Source: Arabidopsis thaliana (Eukaryota > Streptophyta > Magnoliopsida > Brassicales > Brassicaceae). From it: a stretch of DNA of 64,000 bases. The stretch spans positions 3,907,001-3,971,000 of the forward strand of contig NC_003075.7 of NCBI RefSeq assembly GCF_000001735.4, in the 5' to 3' direction. Both the position numbers and the translations under genes were made by a program. Positions 21,313 through 32,103 of this stretch are shown piece by piece. The notes below the pieces were generated by a model. The model saw only the letters and a program-made list of their open reading frames with translations, made no database searches and had not been told where the DNA came from. Position 1 is the stretch's first letter, and every line of letters starts with the position of its first letter.

Positions 21313-22251
21313 ATGTCCTCACCTCGCACTATAAGAGAAGTACAACGTCTAACAGGCCGAGTCGCAACACTGAACAGGTTCGTATCACGGTCTACTGACA
21401 AGTGCCTCCCATTTTATACATTGCTTCGGAAGGCGAATAAGGGGTTCGTGTGGGATGAACGTTGCGAAGAAGCATTCAGGCAACTGAAGAGCTATATATC
21501 CGAGCCCCCGGTTCTTGCAAAGCCTGAGTTCGGAGAACGACTATTCCTTTATATTTCTGTCTCAGAGAATGTAATAAGTGGTGTCTTGGTACGCGTAGAG
21601 CGGAGTGATGAACGACCTATCTCTTATGTTAGTAAGTCTTTCTCCGATGCAGAAACAAGATATCCAATGATGGAGAAATTGGCCTTAGCTGTCGTAACCG
21701 CAGCTAGGAAGCTAAGACCATACTTCCAATCTTATCCGATTGTGCTTTTAACATCGCTGCCACTTCGGACCATCCTTCATAGTCCAACCAAGTCAGGACA
21801 TCTGGCGAAGTGGGCAATCGAGTTGAGTGAGTTTGATCTCGATTTTCGTGCACGAACAAGCTTGAAGTCTCAAGTTCTCGCGGATTTCCTGATTGAGCTC
21901 CCATTGGCTAGTCCTGCATCCGATGTCCCAAGTCAACCCTGGATTTTTCATGTGGATGGTGCCTCTTCAAAACACGGTTCCGGAGCCGGAGTTTGCCTCA
22001 AATCTCCTTCAGGCGAAATTCTCAACCAATCTTTCCGGCTCGCTTTCAACGCCTCCAACAACAAAGCAGAGTATGAGTCTTTGTTAGCTGGACTTCGCCT
22101 CTCTATTGGAGTTGGCGTACGCGACCTGCAGGCTCACTGCAATTCACAACAAGTCGCAAGTCAGTATTCTGGAGATTACGAGGCAAAAGACAATCGCATG
22201 GAAGCATACTTGGATCTGGTTCGAGAGATGGCAGAAAAGTTTGACAAGTTC
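21313..22251 (+). pseudogene. Tat-B RNase H and second (archaeal-type) RNase H, interrupted
   Basis: First domain: SPRTIREVQRLTGRVATLNRF, connection, then PISYVSKSFSDAETRYPMMEKLALAVVTAARKL. The first catalytic Asp region (LFLYISVSENVISGVLV) lacks the usual Asp. Second domain: PWIFHVDGASSKHGSGAGV and SNNKAEYESLLAGLRL, the archaeal-type RNase H of Tat elements, with D, E retained. The frame is stopped by the AGTTC/TGATAAGG junction of Athila-N at 22252; the far side resumes at 28832 (FELIKVPRAEISAADALAAL). Confidence 0.9.
22247..22251. repeat. Target-site duplication of Athila-N, left copy (AGTTC)
   Basis: AGTTC directly left of the LTR and again at 28832-28836 directly right of the other LTR. 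Removing element and one copy rejoins the Tat-B coding sequence. Confidence 0.92.
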
Positions 22252-23445
22252 TGATAAGGTTCAAATTACCTAGAACTACTCTCTCAAATAAGAGATCAAT
22301 TGCAGTATTTTAGGATCTAATTCACGGAGTTCTTTTGTTCAAACAGTGATTTAAATGTCGAGATTAAGCTAGCATGGTATGAGTGAAATAGTAAGTAAAC
22401 AAAACAAGAACACAGCAGATTGATTGGGAAAAGAGCTAGGAACAGGGTATTCTCAGAAACTATTGGTTAGTAGATCTAATGAAAGCTAGATTGTTATCGA
22501 ACCATTCTTAAACTCAAACTCTAATTATGGAATAACCGGTGGGCGTGCCGCAAAACTCCCTATATCTATAGCTAATAATAACCGGAGAAGCCGAGAAACT
22601 ATCAACCTAAATATGTATTCTTAACGAGTTCAATTGTTGATCTTAGTAAAAAGGCCGATTCTTATTATACACCTATAAACTAGACTCATCAAATAATAGA
22701 TCCAACTAAAGATACCTATGGCGGGAATATCTATTGTCTGGATTCAAGATCTAGTTAATTACTCTAGATCTAGCCTTAAGCATAATTAAAGATGAAGAAT
22801 TCTATAGATAACCTAGCAAAGAGGGCAATCTACTAAACCATATGAATCCCTAATAAGAAACCCTATTCCTAACAAGCAGATTACTAAGACATATTGGATG
22901 AAGCAAACAACATGATTGAGTGTGAAAGTATAAGCACAGTAGATAGAGAAGGGGAAAGAATGGATCTCTTCACTGTATTAAGATCTGAATAAAACTTTGA
23001 AAACAATCGACGAATGGCTTATGTCTCTCAGTAATAGGGTTTGTAGAAAACTTGATAAAAAGACTTGAAAAAAGAAACTTAGGTTTAAAAACAATATATA
23101 TAGACCCTAAAAACGTCCATGGACTAATAATGCAAATAGGAAAGTCTTCTGGGGCAAATTTGATCTTCTGTAAACTTGAAAGCATCTATGGTTTTTGCTA
23201 GGCCGAAACTGGTGTCGATCGACACCAAGAGTGTGTCGATCGACACTCCTCGCTGATTCCTGAATCCAAAAGCGTCCTTAGTTTCCTTTTCCTTAGATCT
23301 TGCTCCAAAATGTCTCCTTATCTCCATTGTTGTCCCATTGCATAGAATACTTGAAAAGACACTAAAAAGACTCGAGAAATAACATAAAGACTCAAAATCC
23401 TATACCTAAAACATAGATAAAATCGGTGAAAATCGTGTTATATCA
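22252..23445 (-). repeat. 3' LTR of Athila-N
   Basis: Plus strand TGATAAGG...TTATATCA (1194 bp), nearly the same as 27640-28831. Ends are TG...CA on the coding strand. Carries one pair of the GTGTCGATCGACAC palindrome at about 23213-23249. Confidence 0.93.
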
Positions 23446-23766
23446 ACTCCCCAGACTTAGCTTTTGCTTGCCCTCAAGCAAAACACAAAAGCCGAACCCG
23501 TGGAAGAGGTTTTGAAAACAAAGGAACTCCCAACATTCTCTAGCCCATATGCCGTGATCATTCAAACTAAGTCCATATGCCTAATAAGTCTAATTAAATC
23601 CTAACCAACATGTACTTCTCTACAAGCTTACACAACATTCTAGATTCCATACCTAAGTTCCACAACTATACCCACCAGGCTTTCATTGCTGGGTCTCATC
23701 AAACAAGCCAACATTCAAGATCCTTCTAGACTCATTCCTGTACTATACCATGATAAATTGACCATT

Positions 23767-23805
<39 letters not shown>

Positions 23806-24388
23806 TTCTTTTTCGGTGTTCTTTCTCTCCCCCAGACTTATTCTTTTTAGAGAGTAAAAAGGGGAACTCGCATACTGGATCGACACCCTCGACATTTTCC
23901 AACCTTTGTAATTGATCATTCCAAATAATGTATAATAATGGGGTCATAGGAAACATTTCTACCCCTATACACTATCTGAAAGTCGTCTCAATCTCTCATT
24001 ATATTTTTCGTTTTATAAGGGAAGAGGAACACATTCTTTTTATCACATTAGTCTCAATATCAGGTATGAACAAGGAGTCAAGATCTATGAATACTAACCG
24101 TTTGAAGAGGTAAAAGGAAGAGCAGTGAGATTAGCTCCAGCATAAGTGGTTGAGTTGGAAACTAGGATATCCTCAAGTCTGTTGGTTTGCCATCTAGATT
24201 TTCCAATAGTCTGATTGACTCGAACCTGCAGCACTCATCAATCAGGCAATAAACAAGAGAAATATAGATCATGATTCCTAACACAACTAAAGAAATAACC
24301 AAATGAATTGCAAAATAAGAAACAAAAATAAAAGCATCATTAGTAAGAACCTCCCCCACACTTTAAACGACACTGTCCCCAGTGGCAT
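23446..24388 (-). other. Athila-N 3' non-coding region with polypurine tract
   Basis: Minus strand CTAAGTCTGGGGAGT just before the LTR is the polypurine tract (23446-23460); GCTTGCCCTCAAGC beside it recurs at the same place in Athila-2 (51083-51096). No reading frame is credible. An (AT)16 microsatellite lies at 23770-23801. Confidence 0.75.
23770..23801. repeat. AT dinucleotide microsatellite
   Basis: About 16 uninterrupted TA/AT units, followed by a T tract. Confidence 0.98.
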
Positions 24389-26280
24389 TCAAATCCAGAA
24401 AAAGCGGGAAAAATAAAACAAAAATAAAAGAGGATTGTGCTGCATCCTCGCCTTCCAAGGCGGTGTGTAAACGGATCTGGTTGGAGCAGCTTCTGGTGTC
24501 GATCGACACTCAGGGGTGTGTCGATCGACACTCTTCTTGTCACCTGCAAAAATAACAGGAGAGACAAGCTTTCCAGGAACTCTAGGCTTGTTATCTTGTG
24601 AACCAGTCTTCGAATAATCCAAAGAATTAATCAAAGATAAAACAGGAGAAGAGAGAGAAGAAAACTTATCACATAGGTCCTTAAGTGGTGTGGGCTGAAC
24701 AGAATGTGCAGAATCATCGGTCTGTGAAACCCGTGGGTGTCGATCGACAGAGGTAGTAATGTCGATCGACACTGTTGCCCTGCAACTCTCATTTGCGAGC
24801 TGGGCGGATGGGAGCATTGTGTGTGGCTCTGTGGTGGGATTCTGATCAGTCTGAGGATGTGTGTCTGTGCTGAAAGCAATGCAACTGATAGGCTTAGTAA
24901 TCTCTGAACCATCCATGCCAAACTCCATCTCCGAATCACAAACCTTGAGAGAGATTCTTCCTCTCTTCACATCAAACCTAGCGCCAGCTGTAGGTAGGAA
25001 TGCTCTTCCAAGGATAAGGGGATCCTTGGGTTCCTTGGGTTCCTTCTCGTAGTCTAGGACCACAATATCAGCACGGATAACAGAGTTACAAACCTTAACA
25101 GGAACATCTTCAAGGATTCCTTTAAGGAATCGCTTGGAACGATCAGTGAAGAGAAGAGTGATGCGAGTAGGCCTGTAGTGAGTCATGCCTAGTCTCTCAG
25201 CAGCAGATTTAAAGGCATGAGGTTGATGCTTGATCCCAGGTCACACAAAGAGAGGCTGAATCTGCTTGTGGAGATAGAGCAATCAAGGACAAAGCTACCT
25301 GGATCTGGAAGCTTCTCAGTGGTCTGACCAGGAGTAATGGTGCGAATGTACTCAGCTATGTCTACTCTCTGTGCCTTTTCCTTCTTGGCCTTAGTTAGCA
25401 TGATTGCACTAATGTCTCTGGTAATCAGCTTAGCTTCATTTGAGCTAATTCCTTTGTCAACAAGTCGCTTGACATACCTGTTGAGTGAGGTAGAAGATGT
25501 CTCAGAAGCATCCTTAGGAAGAGTATGGAGGATCTTCTCCATTATGGTTGTGCACTTAGCAGCATGAATCTCTTGCTTAGACCGACGCCTCCTCGGATAC
25601 GGGACAGAAGGAGTGTAGACAGACTCGGGCTGCATATGTACTTGCACCTCACAAGGTACAGTGTAGATCCAATGTCGATCTACACTGGATGGGTATCGAT
25701 CGACACCGTCGTATTGAGTCGTCTTTGAGAAAAGGGTCACGTATGGTGTCGATCGACACTGGAGGGTGTCGGTCGACACCATCTCTGCAACTGCAAGCTC
25801 CAACTCGTCTTCAATGTCCAATTCCTCCCACACATCATTTCCTTCTCTGATCAAGATGGCATTGCAGCTCTTTCTTGGGTTAGCGTCGGGATTACCAGGA
25901 AGAAAACCCTCTTGTCTCTTGATAGGTTGTGCAGTTTGAGCTACCTGTACATCTAGCTTCTTCAAGTGAGAGCTCAGATTGTCGATCTTCCCATTAAGAT
26001 CTGTGTAGACAGCATCAAACTTGCCATTAAACTCCACAACAAGCTTTGTTTGGCTCTCCAGAATCTGCTCAAGCATTGATTCCATTCTTGTCTCTGCTGA
26101 GGGTGGAGGGGGGGGGGGCTTGGTAGGTTTAATTACCGTAGTTCCTCTGAAAGCTGTTTTGAGGAAAGGTCTTCTGGAAAGCAGGCTTTGGAGTGTAGTT
26201 TGAGGAACCCTGGTTCCCTGTAAACCTGTTGCCACTGAAGTTGCCCAGTGGCTGCCCAAACTTCCTGTATCCCTGACCAT
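24389..26280 (-). pseudogene. Athila-N protease region
   Basis: Two frames read leftward. 26280-25189 holds a proline tract, coiled coil (LNGKIDNLSSHLKKLDVQVA), then LPDPGSFVLDCSISTS and LSLCDLGSSINLMPLNLL, the Athila aspartic-protease site where DLGSS replaces the usual DTG/DSG. 25186-24389 continues with DYEKEPKEPKDPLILGRAFL and GARFDVKRGRISLKVC, the C-terminal half of the protease, and ends without entering RT. Several Val-Asp-Arg-His / Ser-Ile-Asp-Thr insertions come from the GTGTCGATCGACAC motif being translated. A TAG-type break lies at 25187. An 11-base G run at 26108-26118 codes the prolines and is a likely slippage site. Confidence 0.85.
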
Positions 26281-27498
26281 CTATGTAGAAGACTCCTTCC
26301 TCTAACTCAGGCTCATGCTCAAGCTCAATAGTCTCTTCTTCAGCTGCAAAGTGGACATGCTTCATCCCTGTGAGCAAGTTGTGAACCGAATCCAGCTTAG
26401 CATTCACCTCTACCATCTGATTTCCTGAAATAGCTCCAGCAATCTTCTTCCTCTCAAAATCAGCATTCTTGTTACTGTTGCTACAAGCGAGGTTCTCTAT
26501 CAGGGATGTAGCATCAGCTAGGTAACATGTGTTGAAGTTACCATTGCTCGCTGCACATCTATTATCTCCAATCAACTCCTCTGAAGAAGGTACCTAGAAG
26601 TTGTACCTCACTGAAACCATGATGTGGGCAATCTCGTTGGTACTCCTTGAAACGAACCCAAGCAGCCTTGAAAGCTTCAGCTGGACCCCGTGTGAAGGTA
26701 GACAGCTTGTTTCTCAACTCCTAATACTTAGCATCATCGTAGAAATTGTTCAAGAAGGCTATCTTGATGCTTCTCCAAGTCTTGAGGGAACCTGCTTTAA
26801 GTTGTTTCAGCCAAGAACCTGCTTCCCCAGCAAGTGAATAAGGGAAGTGCTTACACAGTAGGTAGTCCTCTAAGACACCACTAGCCTTGATGCTCAGAAC
26901 AAGGTCCTCAAATCGCTCGATATGATCCATTGGCTGCTCATGAGATAAGCCATGGAAAGGATGCTGGCCAACTAAAGCAAAGTAGCCATGCTTCAGCTCA
27001 TAGTCGTTCCTCTGGAATGGTGGGGGTACAATCGCTGATCGATTAGCATAGAACAGGTCTGGCCTGTTGAAATCCCCAAGAGTACGACGTGGTTCCGTAG
27101 CTGGAGGAATAGCTGCAGGAATCTGGTGTTGGTGTCGATTGACACCTCTATTGTGTCGTTCGACACCAATCGCGTCGTCGTGCTGCTCCCGATGGTGTCG
27201 ATCGACACCTCTGTTATGTCGATCGACAGCGAGCCCTACTGCGTCTCTGGCAGCTATTTGCGCATTGAGGCGCGCTTGATCCTCATTGGCGTCCTCAGGT
27301 AGGATGAGTCCATGATCATCCAATCTCTGACCAGCCTCATTGTAGGCTTGCCCATCCTCAACTCTCAAAACTCCTTCTACATCAGCTCTGATGACTCTGT
27401 CAGTCATTGCTAATTTCTGAGTTTTTCGTTTGGTGCGTTCAAGTTTTCCCAAGTCTAGAACAGACAAGTTGATAAGCTCCTTCTGTTTTGTGCTCCTT
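26129..27498 (-). pseudogene. Athila-N gag
   Basis: ATG at about 27498 (MTRSTKQ context: MQTRSTKQKELINLS), about 120 bases after the primer site. The core runs FNRPDLFYANRSAIVPPPFQ, HPFHGLSHEQPMDHIERFED, LLCKHFPYSLAGEAGSWLKQ, LNNFYDDAKY, the same plan as Athila-2 gag. A stop at 26721 (TAC-TAG type) and a frame break near 26590 separate the C-terminal piece 26575-26129, which has an acidic stretch EEEIELEHEPELEEG-like and Asn/Phe-rich end. Athila gag lacks a classic zinc knuckle and none is seen here. An N-terminal stretch has repeated VDRH / VERH units derived from the palindromic motif. Confidence 0.87.
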
Positions 27499-27618
27499 GT
27501 TTGCATAGGCATACACCTGAAACACAGAAAAGAAGAAAACAAGAAACGCGTGAGTAACAAAATAGAAGTAAAAACTAGACGAAATCTCTAAACAAAATTC
27601 AATGTTGATTCCCAAGAA

Positions 27619-27635
27619 CCCCGGCAACGGCGCCA
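27619..27635 (-). promoter_or_regulatory. Primer binding site of Athila-N, tRNA-Asp type
   Basis: Minus strand TGGCGCCGTTGCCGGGG, four bases from the LTR, is the established Athila primer site complementary to tRNA-Asp. It fixes the direction of the element. Confidence 0.95.
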
Positions 27636-27639
27636 AATT

Positions 27640-28831
27640 TGATAAGGTTCAAATTACCTAGAACTACTCTCTCAAATAAGAGATCAATTGCAGTATTTTA
27701 GGATCGAATTCACGGAGTTCTTTTGTTCAAACAGTCAGTTAAATGTCGAGATTAAGCTAGCAGGGTATGAGTGAAATAGTAAGTAAACAAAACAAGAAAA
27801 CAGAAGATTGATTGGTTTGTAAACGATTAGGAAAAGAGCTAGGAACAGGGTATTCTCAGGAAACTATTGGTTAGTAGATCTAATGAAAGCTAGGTTGTTA
27901 TCGAACCATTCTTAAACTCAAACTCTAATTATGGAATAACTGGTGGGCGTGCCACGAAACTCCCTATATCTATAGCTAATAATAACCGGAGAAGCCGAGA
28001 AACTATCAACCTAAATATGCATTCTTAACGAGTTCAGTTGTTCATCTTAGTAAATAGGCCGATCCTTATTACACACCTAAAAACAAGACTCATCAAATCA
28101 TAGATCCAACTACAGATACCTATGACGTGAATATCTATTGTCTGGATTCAAGATCTAGTTAATTACTCTTGATCTAACATTAAGCATAATTAAAGATGAA
28201 GAATTCTATAGATAACCTAACAAAGGGGGCAATCTACTAAACCATATGAATCCCTAATGAGAAACCATATTCCTAACAAGCAGACTACTCAGACATATTG
28301 AATGAACCAAACAACATAATTGAGATAGAAAGCATAAACACAGTAAATAGAGAAGGGGAAATAATGGATCTCTTCACTGTATTAAGATCTGAATAAAACT
28401 CTGAAAAGCAATCAACGAATGGCTTATGTCTCTCAGTAATAGGGTTTGTAGAAAACTTGATAAAAGAAACTTAGGTCTAAAAACAATATATATAGACCCT
28501 AAAAACGTCCAGCGACTAATAATGCAAATAGGGATCTGGGGAAATTTGATCTTCTGTAAACTTGAAAGCATCTAGGGTTTTTGCTGGGCCGAAACTGGTG
28601 TCAATCGACACCAAAAGTGTGTCGGTCGACACTCCTCGCTGATTCTTGAGTCCAAAATCGTCCTTAGCTTCCTTTTCCTTAGATCTTGCTCCAAAATGAC
28701 TCCTTATCTCCATTGTTGTCCCAGTGCATAGAATACCTGAAAAGACACTAAAAAGACTCGAGAAATAACAGAAATACTCAAAATCCTATATCTAAAACAT
28801 AGATAAAATCGGTGAAAATCGAGTTATATCA
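27640..28831 (-). repeat. 5' LTR of Athila-N
   Basis: TGATAAGG...TTATATCA on plus, 1192 bp, partner of 22252-23445. Palindrome pair at about 28595-28632. Right flank AGTTC (28832-28836) is the second target duplication. Confidence 0.93.
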
Positions 28832-30400
28832 AGTTCGAACTAATCAAAGTTCCTCGTGCAGAAATTTCAGCTGCTGATGCCTTAGCTGCTTTGGCTTCTA
28901 CATCCGAAGTAACTGTCACAAGGATAATCCCTGTTGAAACGATAGCTCAGCCCAATTTTCGACTTGAGGAAATAAACTTTGTTACTACTCGGGCAATGCG
29001 TAAGCAACTCGAGGCGCAAGCAAACAATCTCGAGCTGCAGCAACTCGACGACGAGGAAAAAATTCCAGAAGCTGCCCGGCCTGCAGCTGACGAAGATTTA
29101 GCTGGTCTCAACAATCCCGAGGTTCCTGACAATCAGATACCTCACGACTTAGGGGCAGACTGGAGAGAACCAATTCGGAACTATATCCTCAACGGAGTAC
29201 TTCCCGCCGATAAATGGGAGGCTCGAAAGTTGAAGGCCACTTGTGCGCGTTTTTGCGTAGCGGATGGCATTCTGTACAGAAGAGTTATTTCGGCTCCGGA
29301 TGCTATTTGTATCTTTGGAGAATAGACCCGGACAGTTATAAAAGGAATCCACGATAGAACTTGTGGGAATCATTCCGGAGGTCGTTCTTTGGCTTTTAAA
29401 GTCAAAAAGTACGGTTATTTCTGGCCCTAATTGTAGCGGATTGCAAAGCGTATGCACGTCGATACGAGCAGTGTTAGAAGCATGCACCATACATCCTGCA
29501 GCCCGCAGAACTTCTCACCTCGGTGTTCGCGCCTTATCCGTTCATGAAATGGTCTATGGATATCGTTGGACCACTCCACGTTTGAACTCGAGGAGTGAGG
29601 TTCCTACTCGTTCTAACTGATTACTTTTCGAAGTGGGTTGAAGCTGCCGCCTACTCCAATATAACTCAAGTTCAAGTCCGCCAGTTCATTTGAAAAGAAA
29701 TCATTTGTAGGCACGGTTTGCCGTACGAGATAGTGACCAACAATGGGCCTCAATTCATTTCTGAACAGTTCGAAACTTTTTGCGCGGAATGGCAAATCCG
29801 CCTCAGTCGATCAACACCTCGCTATCCGCAAGGGAGTGGTCAGGCCGAGGCAATGAATAAAACGATCATCTCAAACCTCAAGAAAAAGCTAAGTGAATAC
29901 AAGGGAGCTTGGTTCGGAGAGTTGCAAAATGTATTGTGGGCAATCCGCACAACTCCCAGAAGAGCTACCGGTGAAACTCCTTTTGCTCTCGTTCACGGAA
30001 TGGAAGTAGTTATCCCAGCTGAAATCAAAGTCCCGAGTACAAGAAGGATCTGAAATCACCCGAATGAAGCTGCGAACAACGAAATGATGGTCGACGTGAT
30101 TGATACTATCGATGAACAACAAAACCATGCGTTAGTTCGGATGCATATCATAACGCCGCAACTCGATACTACAATACAAACGTCCAGAGCAGATCATTCG
30201 AGATCGAAACTTTGGTTCTACGCCAGATCCAGCAAAACACAGCGGAAAAAGGGGTCAGAAAATTAGGGATCAACTAGGAAGGTCCTTACAAAATCACTCA
30301 CATAGTTCGCAACGGGGTCTATCGTCTCATAAACATGGAAGGCAAAACAATTCGCAGAGCGTAGAATGCCGCTCACCTCAAACGTTTTTACATTTAATGC
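28832..30400 (+). pseudogene. Tat-B integrase (continuation after Athila-N)
   Basis: FELIKVPRAEISAADALAAL ends the RNase H linker. Integrase pieces: ADWREPIRNYILNGVLPADK, FCVADGILYRR (28891-29325, stop at 29323), then in shifting frames a degraded zinc domain, [66 protein letters not shown] and [21 protein letters not shown]. The catalytic Asp of the TDNG box is Asn (codon 29739-29741). A C-terminal zone ends near 30400 (NAAHLKRFYI-like). Many stops; not functional. Confidence 0.88.
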
Positions 30401-30484
30401 ACTTTTGTAATTTGAACTACGTAAGAGTTGATCCCTACCTTTGGGTACGTAGGCAGCCTGCACTTTGGGTTCAGTCTCTATAAT
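30401..30484 (+). other. Tat-B 3' flank, boundary with CACTA-A
   Basis: GGGTACGTAGGCAGCCTGCA is the usual sequence after integrase in Tat elements. The Tat sequence then gives way to CACTA transposase by about 30485. I see no target duplication, so the junction probably followed deletion. Confidence 0.5.
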
Positions 30485-32103
30485 ATTCAAATAAATAAAA
30501 CTGAGTTTTTCTTGTATACACAATCTTTTACTCTTTCGAGCTGCTTTGGGCTGATTTTCATAATCTTGCCTTCGCTTTGGAAATACAGGATACAATCATT
30601 CTTGCATGCATGAATGACATCATATCCAAACCCAAAAATCTTCAGGAATTTCTTCATCGCATCAGTAGACTGTGGCAGGACATTCTCTTTAGGAAGCATG
30701 TCATGGACTAACGTCAACAATTGAGCAAAGTAGTTTTCTGACATTCCACTCTTCACCTTGATGCGGTATAGACCCATTATTGCAGAAACCTTGGTGTAAT
30801 TAGAGCACGTCGAGTACAATGGAGTTTCAGCATCTTTCAGTTTCTGCCTAAACTCAGAGTCTTCTGCAGTTTCACCATCCAAATTCTCTCCTCCAAAGTT
30901 GTCTAATGGATGTGTACCTTCACCACTACAATAAGCCGTCCTTAGCAAATCATAAGCCTCAGATTCTAATGTTGGACCATGAGTAATATCAGACTTTCTT
31001 TCACCATGCATACTCAAACAAGAATTCCTCATGTACTTCTTATCCATACCCTTGATCACAAGATGGTACAATACTGTGTCTACTTCTTGATGGCAAACAT
31101 TACGGCAATCGATGCAGGGACAGAAAAGTTCAGTTGGATTCCCTAACCTCCTTGATGCAACAGTAACAAAATTTGTTGCTCCTTTCACATACTCTCGACT
31201 TGCCCTATATGTTTCATCAGATAAAGAGAGTTCATATCACTATATTTTCGACTCAGGCATGTTATTAAAATCATTTAATCAAACAAGACGCAGTATCAAC
31301 AAGACGCAGTATCAACAAGACTCATACCTTGGAAGCCACACCCATGCCTTGTCCATATCACGACAATAGGACCACAACTCCACCACCAATTATAGATTTT
31401 GTGATGATAAATTCAAACAATAATACACTCAACTAACTTTCAATCAAATCAACACATACTTGAAATGAAACAAATTAGTATGAGAATAACAGCTTACAGA
31501 GTAAAACAGTCGCCAACAACAAATCCTTGCAGCTTTGAAAACCGTCTCCAAAACAAAATCAACATCATCACTACCTTAAAATTAAAACCCAACACTTTTA
31601 TATAGTGAAATCGATTAAATCCTAAATCTCACATACCTTTCGGTTCTTCCCTAAGTTGAACTGCAAAAACAAGCCAAATCATACAGATAAATTAGAAATC
31701 GATTATCAATTGGTTTAATTCCCAAATCTGAAATCAAAGAGAACGAGATTGAGGATTTGAGAAAAGAGATGTCGTGAGAACCAAAGTCGAACAGTCGTGA
31801 GTCGAGAGAAAGGGGATTTTTCTGGGTAAAATGTTTTTTTTCTTTTAATCAGGTTTAGTCAATTTTAATTTTGCGGGTCAACAAAAATTTGTTTCGCGAT
31901 TCACAATTTGATAGCATTTAAATTATGCATATGCTATCGATAAACAAAATATTGAAGCGGGAGACAAACTACATTTTGCCGCTCAACATAAAATAGCGTT
32001 TGTTTTAAACAAATGCTATAAAAAAATGGTCAAAACAAAACTATAGCATATACTACAAAAACGCTATCTTCAACTGCTATTAATACCCGCTTTTCCTGTA
32101 GTG
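30485..32103 (-). mobile_element. CACTA-A: 5' end of a CACTA (En/Spm) transposon
   Basis: Right end reads, on the minus strand, CACTACAGGAAAAGCGGG from 32103, a typical CACTA terminal inverted repeat. Next to it are subterminal short repeats built on AAACGCTAT / ATAGCGTTT (about 31915-32075), the usual transposase-binding type. Inward comes the transposase start. The rest of the element, including the other end, is missing beyond 30485. The expected 3-bp target duplication cannot be checked for that reason. Confidence 0.85.
30487..31356 (-). pseudogene. CACTA-A TNP2-type transposase, N-terminal fragment
   Basis: ATG at 31354-31356 opens MDKAWVWLPR, the usual start of plant CACTA transposases. 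After an intron or gap come SREYVKGATNFV and CPCIDCRNVCHQEVDTVLYHL, the transposase-associated domain with its CPC..C cysteines, then HGERKSDI. The long frame 31188-30487 continues into LYSTCSNYTKVSAIMGLYRIKVKSG (TNP2 start) and GYDVIHACKNDCILY, where it is cut at 30487. Transposase would bind CACTA ends and excise the element; this is only the first third. Confidence 0.85.

Larger units (their letters stand above)
22252..28831 (-). mobile_element. Athila-N, gag-protease-only Athila element with two LTRs
   Basis: A 6.6-kb minus-strand element inserted in Tat-B with a 5-bp duplication. In its own direction: LTR (28831-27640), tRNA-Asp primer site, gag, protease, 0.9 kb of non-coding sequence, polypurine tract, LTR (23445-22252). 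There is no RT, RNase H, integrase or ORF-1, so it would depend on an autonomous Athila for copying. Gag-protease itself is broken by frame changes. A palindrome, GTGTCGATCGACAC, recurs in pairs through LTRs and coding DNA. The LTRs are alike but differ by scattered substitutions and two short indels (near 22425/27815 and 23055/28460). Confidence 0.9.
17737..30480 (+). mobile_element. Tat-B, Tat-lineage Ty3/gypsy element, split by Athila-N
   Basis: 5' LTR, primer-site region, gag, aspartic protease, RT, RNase H, a second (archaeal-type) RNase H, then, after the 6.6-kb Athila-N insertion (22252-28831 plus duplicated AGTTC), the integrase and an untranslated 3' stretch. The double RNase H is diagnostic of the Tat branch (Tat/Ogre/Retand). 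There is no 3' LTR: the sequence turns into a CACTA element at about 30485. Stops and frame changes occur in every domain, so the element is dead. Confidence 0.88.
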
